Shown here: positions 60,072 to 64,000 of the stretch, in pieces
Layout of the letters: each line of letters starts with the position of its first letter
How positions within the stretch are numbered: the first letter of the stretch is position 1
DNA from: Streptomyces sp. NRRL F-5126
GTDB taxonomy: Bacteria; Actinomycetota; Actinomycetes; Streptomycetales; Streptomycetaceae
Assembly (NCBI RefSeq): GCF_000721265.1
Contig: NZ_JOFZ01000004.1
Location: forward strand, 248,001-312,000
DNA: 64,000 nucleotides
Direction: 5' to 3'
Notes under the pieces: model-generated
Databases searched by the model: none
The model's input: the letters and a program-made list of their open reading frames with translations, nothing else
Told to the model about the DNA's origin: nothing
Program-made: the position numbers and the translations under genes

Positions 60072-63000
60072 ATGCATCCGATAGCGCGCATGGGCTGGGG
60101 TGCGGTTACCGCCGCCGCCCTGGCCCTCACCGCCGTCGCGCCTTCCGGGGCGGCAGCGACACCGCCTGGCGGCGCCTCGGGGCAGCGCCCCATCGTCGGC
60201 CGGGGGAGCGCCGCCGCGGGCGCCAAGCACGTCACGGTGACGCTCGTGACCGGCGACAAGGTGGTGGTGACCACGGACCCGTCGGGCCACAGCTCGGCGG
60301 CCGTGCTGCCCCGCGCGGACGGTACGCGGCCGATCGTGCAGACGTTCCAGCTGGGCAAGGACCTCTACGTCTACCCGGACGACGCCTCCCGGGCCATCGC
60401 CGAGGGCAAGGTCGACGACCAGCTCTTCAACGTCACCGGGCTGATCCGCCAGGGCTACGACGACGCCCACACCAAGACCCTGCCCCTCATCGCCACCTAC
60501 GGGGCCGGGGTGAACGTCGCCGCGGCGGCACCCGCCGCCCCGCGCGGGGCCGAGCGGGGGCTGAGCCTCCCGGCAGTGGACGGCGTCGCGCTCAGGGCCG
60601 ACAAGGTCACTGCCGCCACGTTCTGGCAGGACGTCACCGGCACCCGCTCGCGTTCCGCCTCCACGCTGAGGAAGCTGTGGCTGGACAGCAAGGTCAAAGC
60701 CACGTTGCAGCAGTCCACCGGGCAGGTGCACGCGCCCCGGGCCTGGGCCGAGGGCTACGACGGCAAGGGCACCAAGGTCGCCGTGCTGGACACCGGCGTC
60801 GACGCGGCCCACCCCGACCTGGTGAACCGAATCGCCGCGTCCAAGAACTTCACCGACTCCGACAGCACGGACGACCGGCAGGGGCACGGCACCCACACCG
60901 CCTCAACGGTCGGCGGCTCCGGAGCGGCCAGCGACGGCCGTGAGAAGGGCGTCGCACCCGGAACGTCCCTGCTCATCGGCAAGGTCCTCGACGACAGCGG
61001 CTCCGGCGAGACCTCGGGGATCATCGCGGGCATGCAGTGGGCCGTCGACCAGCGGGCCGACGTCGTCTCCATGAGCCTCGGCAACCCCGTGATCGGCGAC
61101 TGCGGCGACCCGCTGGCCCAGGCCGCGCAGCAGCTCTCACGGAACAAGCACACCCTGTTCGTCGTCGCCGCCGGCAACTCCGGTCCCGCCACCGAGACCG
61201 TCTCCTCGCCCGGCTGCGCTCCCGGCGTTCTGACGGTGGGCGCCGTCGGCCCCGACGACACCACCGCGTCGTTCTCCAGCCGAGGCCCGGTGGCCGTGAC
61301 CCACACGCTCAAGCCCGAGATCACCGCCCCGGGCGTGGACATCCTGGCGGCCAACGCGGGCGGACGCGGCATCTACGCCTACCGGACGATGTCGGGCACC
61401 TCCATGGCGACCCCGCACGTCGCGGGCGCCGCGGCCATCGTCCGCCAGGCCCACCCGGACTGGAGCGCGCAGCAGGTCAAGGCCGCACTGGTCTCCTCCG
61501 CCCGTACCGGTGGCAAGATCGCCGGCGCCGACCAGACCGGCGCCGGAGAGCTCGACGTGGTGGCCGCGGTGCACCAGCGGCTGCTGTCCGCGCCCGCGGT
61601 CCAGGGCGGCAGTTACGACTGGCCGCAGGACGCCTCGGACCGCACCACGGTGCGGGTGCCGTTCACCAACACCTCCGCCCGCGACCTGACGCTTCGCCTC
61701 AAGGTCAGCGGTGTGCGCGGCAACGACGGCAGCGACGTGAAGTCCGACGTCATCAAGGTGGAGCAGAACAGGGTGACGGTTCCTGCGGGGGCCACCGTCA
61801 AGGTGCCGGTGCGGATCGATCCCGCCGCCCGGCTCCAGGCCGCCCAGTACGGGGACATCACGGGCCGGATCACGGCTACCGGTGACACGGCACACGTCTC
61901 CGTGCCGGTCGCGCTGTACGTCCAGCCGCGAACGGTCACCCTCAAGGTCAAGGCCATCGACCGCAAGGGCAAGCCCGCGGCGGGCGCGTCCTCCCTCGAC
62001 CTGGTCAGCCTCGACACGGACAAGGGGCAACGCCGCAGCAACCAGGGCGCGGTCGAGCAGACATACCGTGTGCGTCCCGGCGACTACGCCCTCTCCGGCT
62101 TCGTGGAGAGCGACGACGCGAACAACGCCGCCGAATCCATCAGTTACCTCGCACGCCCGCAACTGCGGATCACCGGGGACACCACCGTCGTCCTGGACGC
62201 CCGCCGGGCCCACCGGCTCAGCCTGCGCACCGATCGCCCATCGACGCCGACCCACACCATCCTCAGCTACTCCCGCACCTGGGACAACACCTGGCAGCTG
62301 AGTGGATCGCTCATGGCCGGCAGCGCGGTACGGCACTTCTACGCCTCCATCGACGGGCGGGCGCACAAGGGCACGTTCGAGTTCAGGCCCACCTGGCGTG
62401 CGACCGGTTCCCAGGACGGCTCGTCATACGTGTACAACCTCTCCTTCCCGACCCATGGCCCTCTGCGGTCCGACCGTGTCTATCAGCCGCGGGACTCCAA
62501 GCTGGCCCAGGTCACCGAGAAGTGGTACGCCCTCGGCAAGAGGGCCGACTACCTCGACGGGCTGTTCGTCCTTCCCGCCGGGGACACCGGCACCAGCATC
62601 ACGGTGAGCCTGTTCGACCCGGTCCATGTGCCGGGTACCCGCACCGCCTACTACACGACCGGCGAGGACGCCTGGTCCCACGGCGCGATGACCAGCTTCC
62701 CCTGGGCCGCCTTCATGAACGACCAGAACCGCACCTACCGGGCCGGCGAGCGGCGTTCCGAGGAGTGGTACCGGGGCCTCCTGCGGCCGGCCGCGCCGCG
62801 TGACGCGGACGGCAACCTGGCGCTGGCCGCCGAGCGGCAGGGCGATCGGATCGGTTTCCAGGACGGGCTGTGGCTTGACGCATCGGGTGACCACTGGTCC
62901 GCCGGCGCGTCCTTCGGAGACCTCGGCAACCTGGTGCTCAAGCGCAACGGAGAGCAGATCGGCACCAGCGCCTACCCGTACGACGTGTTCACGGTCCCGG

Positions 63001-63461
63001 CCGAGGACTCCGCGTACGAGCTCACCCAGCACCTGTCCAAGATCCCGTCGTCCGACGAGAACTGGCTGCGCTCCACCGGCGTCACCACGACCTGGAGCTT
63101 CCGCTCCCACCTGGAGCCGGACGTCTACTCCCGCGGCCTGCCCATCCTCTTCCCGGCATACGACCTGCCCGTGGACGGGATGAACACTCTTCCCGCACAG
63201 AACGGCATCAAGGTGGGTCTGTCGGCCGAAGGCCACGCCGGGTACACGCCGGGCACCATCACGGCGGCGTCGCTGTCCTACTCCTACGACGGCGGCACCA
63301 CCTGGACCAAGGCGCCGACCAAGCACGAGCACGGCACATGGACGGCAGTCCTCGACCACAGCGGTGCCGCGGGGAGTCAGGTCACGCTGAGGGTCGCCCT
63401 CACGGACTCTCACCACAACGCAGTCACCCAGACCATCACCCGCGCCTACGACATCCGGTAG
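60072..63461 (+). CDS. Large secreted S8 subtilisin-family peptidase
   Basis: An 1129-residue exported serine protease. A signal peptide covers residues 1-28, a propeptide follows to about 215. The catalytic domain holds Asp240 (VLDTGVD), His272 (GHGTHT), the oxyanion Asn in AAGNSGP and Ser444 (GTSMATPHVAG), so the triad is complete. About 620 further residues form beta-rich domains of unknown role, perhaps for substrate binding. ATG 60072 follows CAAGGAGAC. It is probably regulated by the LuxR-type gene 168 bp upstream. Confidence 0.94.
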   Translation: MHPIARMGWGAVTAAALALTAVAPSGAAATPPGGASGQRPIVGRGSAAAGAKHVTVTLVTGDKVVVTTDPSGHSSAAVLPRADGTRPIVQTFQLGKDLYVYPDDASRAIAEGKVDDQLFNVTGLIRQGYDDAHTKTLPLIATYGAGVNVAAAAPAAPRGAERGLSLPAVDGVALRADKVTAATFWQDVTGTRSRSASTLRKLWLDSKVKATLQQSTGQVHAPRAWAEGYDGKGTKVAVLDTGVDAAHPDLVNRIAASKNFTDSDSTDDRQGHGTHTASTVGGSGAASDGREKGVAPGTSLLIGKVLDDSGSGETSGIIAGMQWAVDQRADVVSMSLGNPVIGDCGDPLAQAAQQLSRNKHTLFVVAAGNSGPATETVSSPGCAPGVLTVGAVGPDDTTASFSSRGPVAVTHTLKPEITAPGVDILAANAGGRGIYAYRTMSGTSMATPHVAGAAAIVRQAHPDWSAQQVKAALVSSARTGGKIAGADQTGAGELDVVAAVHQRLLSAPAVQGGSYDWPQDASDRTTVRVPFTNTSARDLTLRLKVSGVRGNDGSDVKSDVIKVEQNRVTVPAGATVKVPVRIDPAARLQAAQYGDITGRITATGDTAHVSVPVALYVQPRTVTLKVKAIDRKGKPAAGASSLDLVSLDTDKGQRRSNQGAVEQTYRVRPGDYALSGFVESDDANNAAESISYLARPQLRITGDTTVVLDARRAHRLSLRTDRPSTPTHTILSYSRTWDNTWQLSGSLMAGSAVRHFYASIDGRAHKGTFEFRPTWRATGSQDGSSYVYNLSFPTHGPLRSDRVYQPRDSKLAQVTEKWYALGKRADYLDGLFVLPAGDTGTSITVSLFDPVHVPGTRTAYYTTGEDAWSHGAMTSFPWAAFMNDQNRTYRAGERRSEEWYRGLLRPAAPRDADGNLALAAERQGDRIGFQDGLWLDASGDHWSAGASFGDLGNLVLKRNGEQIGTSAYPYDVFTVPAEDSAYELTQHLSKIPSSDENWLRSTGVTTTWSFRSHLEPDVYSRGLPILFPAYDLPVDGMNTLPAQNGIKVGLSAEGHAGYTPGTITAASLSYSYDGGTTWTKAPTKHEHGTWTAVLDHSGAAGSQVTLRVALTDSHHNAVTQTITRAYDIR

Positions 63462-63471
63462 CAACGCGCGC

Positions 63472-63509
63472 GGCCGGGCGGTCTCCCTCGCCAGGGCGGC
63501 CGTCCGGCC
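63472..63509 (+). terminator. Hairpin terminator after the subtilase
   Basis: GGCCGGGCGG (63472-63481) pairs with CCGTCCGGCC (63500-63509), one G-U pair, 18-nt loop, 10 bp after the stop. Confidence 0.6.
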
Positions 63510-63701
63510 TCCGCGGCTGTCCTCGACGCCGGCGAACCGTGTGCCTGCTCCGCGCCGCGTCGCTCGTACGGGTGCACTTCGGCACGGACGCGGCCAGCCT
63601 CCAGCCGCTCCCCCTGCCGCGGTGAAGGATCGAGGCAGGCCGTCCACCGCCGATCGCACAGGCACCCCGGCTCATCATGACTGCCGCTGGAGGTCACAGG
63701 C

Positions 63702-64000
63702 ATGCTCCGTCCGTTGCGGGCCTGGGGGCCCTCGGCGTCAGGAACGGCGGACAACGACGGCACCGCCGAAATCGGCGCGCCCCCGACCCGGGGCGTTGTC
63801 CTGGTGCTGGTGGCGACGACGGCGGTGGCGCTCATCGTGGTGCTGCTGACCGGGGTCACGGTGCTCCTTCTCGGCCTGCTGGTGTACCTGCCCGCGTTCG
63901 CCGCCGCGTTGTGCAACCCGCGCCAGACAGCGCTGGTCTCGACATGGGTGTGCGTCGTCGTCATCGTTCCCGCGGCCGCCCTGTCCAACGACTGGGTCGT
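63702..64000 (+). CDS. Membrane protein, N-terminal part only (partial)
   Basis: ATG 63702 follows CTGGAGG at good spacing. The 99 codons in the window give a 30-residue hydrophilic start and then two to three hydrophobic helices (VVLVLVATTAVALIVVLLTG, VTVLLLGLLVYLPAFAAAL, TALVSTWVCVVVIVPAAAL). The frame is open at the window edge. The layout matches the membrane part of Streptomyces PP2C/SpoIIE-type phosphatases, but the catalytic part is not visible. Confidence 0.65.
   Translation, partial: MLRPLRAWGPSASGTADNDGTAEIGAPPTRGVVLVLVATTAVALIVVLLTGVTVLLLGLLVYLPAFAAALCNPRQTALVSTWVCVVVIVPAAALSNDWV

Overview
This window is a high-GC actinobacterial chromosome segment, almost certainly from Streptomyces. 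Third codon positions are strongly GC-biased, GTG starts are common, GTGA/ATGA overlaps join genes, terminators are GC-rich hairpins without U-tracts, and many families are typical of Streptomyces (DUF6421, DUF5134, MmyB-like XRE, MalFG-type transport without its own ATPase). I count about 60 protein-coding genes and 3 decayed ones. I saw no rRNA, tRNA, CRISPR array, insertion sequence or prophage.

Region by region. 1-9.1 kb: the tail of a probable membrane protein, a secreted GH25 muramidase, then an envelope block (PAP2 phosphatase, GT87-like membrane glycosyltransferase, UPF0014 permease, DedA protein, COG4705 membrane protein, MGDG-synthase-like glycosyltransferase coupled to a polysaccharide deacetylase). 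9.1-19 kb: a decayed RsbW-like ATPase, an F420-type oxidoreductase, a prolyl oligopeptidase with a 33-residue ORF upstream, a TetX-like monooxygenase, a PLP dehydratase, and an SDR/alcohol dehydrogenase/MFS block divergent from an XRE regulator. 20-24 kb: a DHA2 exporter and an Lrp/acyl-CoA dehydrogenase pair. 24-34 kb: a sugar ABC importer, a wrecked BlaI-family gene, a DeoR regulator, a SIS isomerase, a HAD phosphatase, a lactonase, a CbiX-like protein and a GlcNAc-kinase-like protein. 34-45 kb: Ung, DUF488, old yellow enzyme, TetR, a HAD hydrolase, a second PAP2, an M56 peptidase, DUF5134, a small secreted protein, an epimerase, GNAT and GDPD. 45-57 kb: DUF6421-SDR-threonine aldolase, PlsC, a thioredoxin/flavin-reductase pair, EtfBA, DUF6986, and LacI with a ROK kinase. 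57-64 kb: a P-loop/NUDIX fusion, a LuxR-type regulator beside a large subtilase, and the start of a membrane protein.

The most notable pattern is a shared operator. A palindrome of form TCTAC-N6-GTAGA, with one 5-nt-spacer variant, occurs six times in the first 28 kb and in no other place I could find by eye. It lies before PAP2, between the UPF0014 and DedA genes, twice between the COG4705 gene and the glycosyltransferase/deacetylase operon, and twice (in tandem) before a frameshifted BlaI/MecI/CopY-family gene. The motif contains the TAC/GTA half-sites used by that family, so these genes look like one envelope regulon (lipid-carrier recycling, glycolipid synthesis, polysaccharide deacetylation). 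Its local regulator gene is broken, and an M56 (BlaR1-type) peptidase without a partner sits 12 kb away. All of this is read by eye; homology assignments rest on recognised motifs, not on searches.
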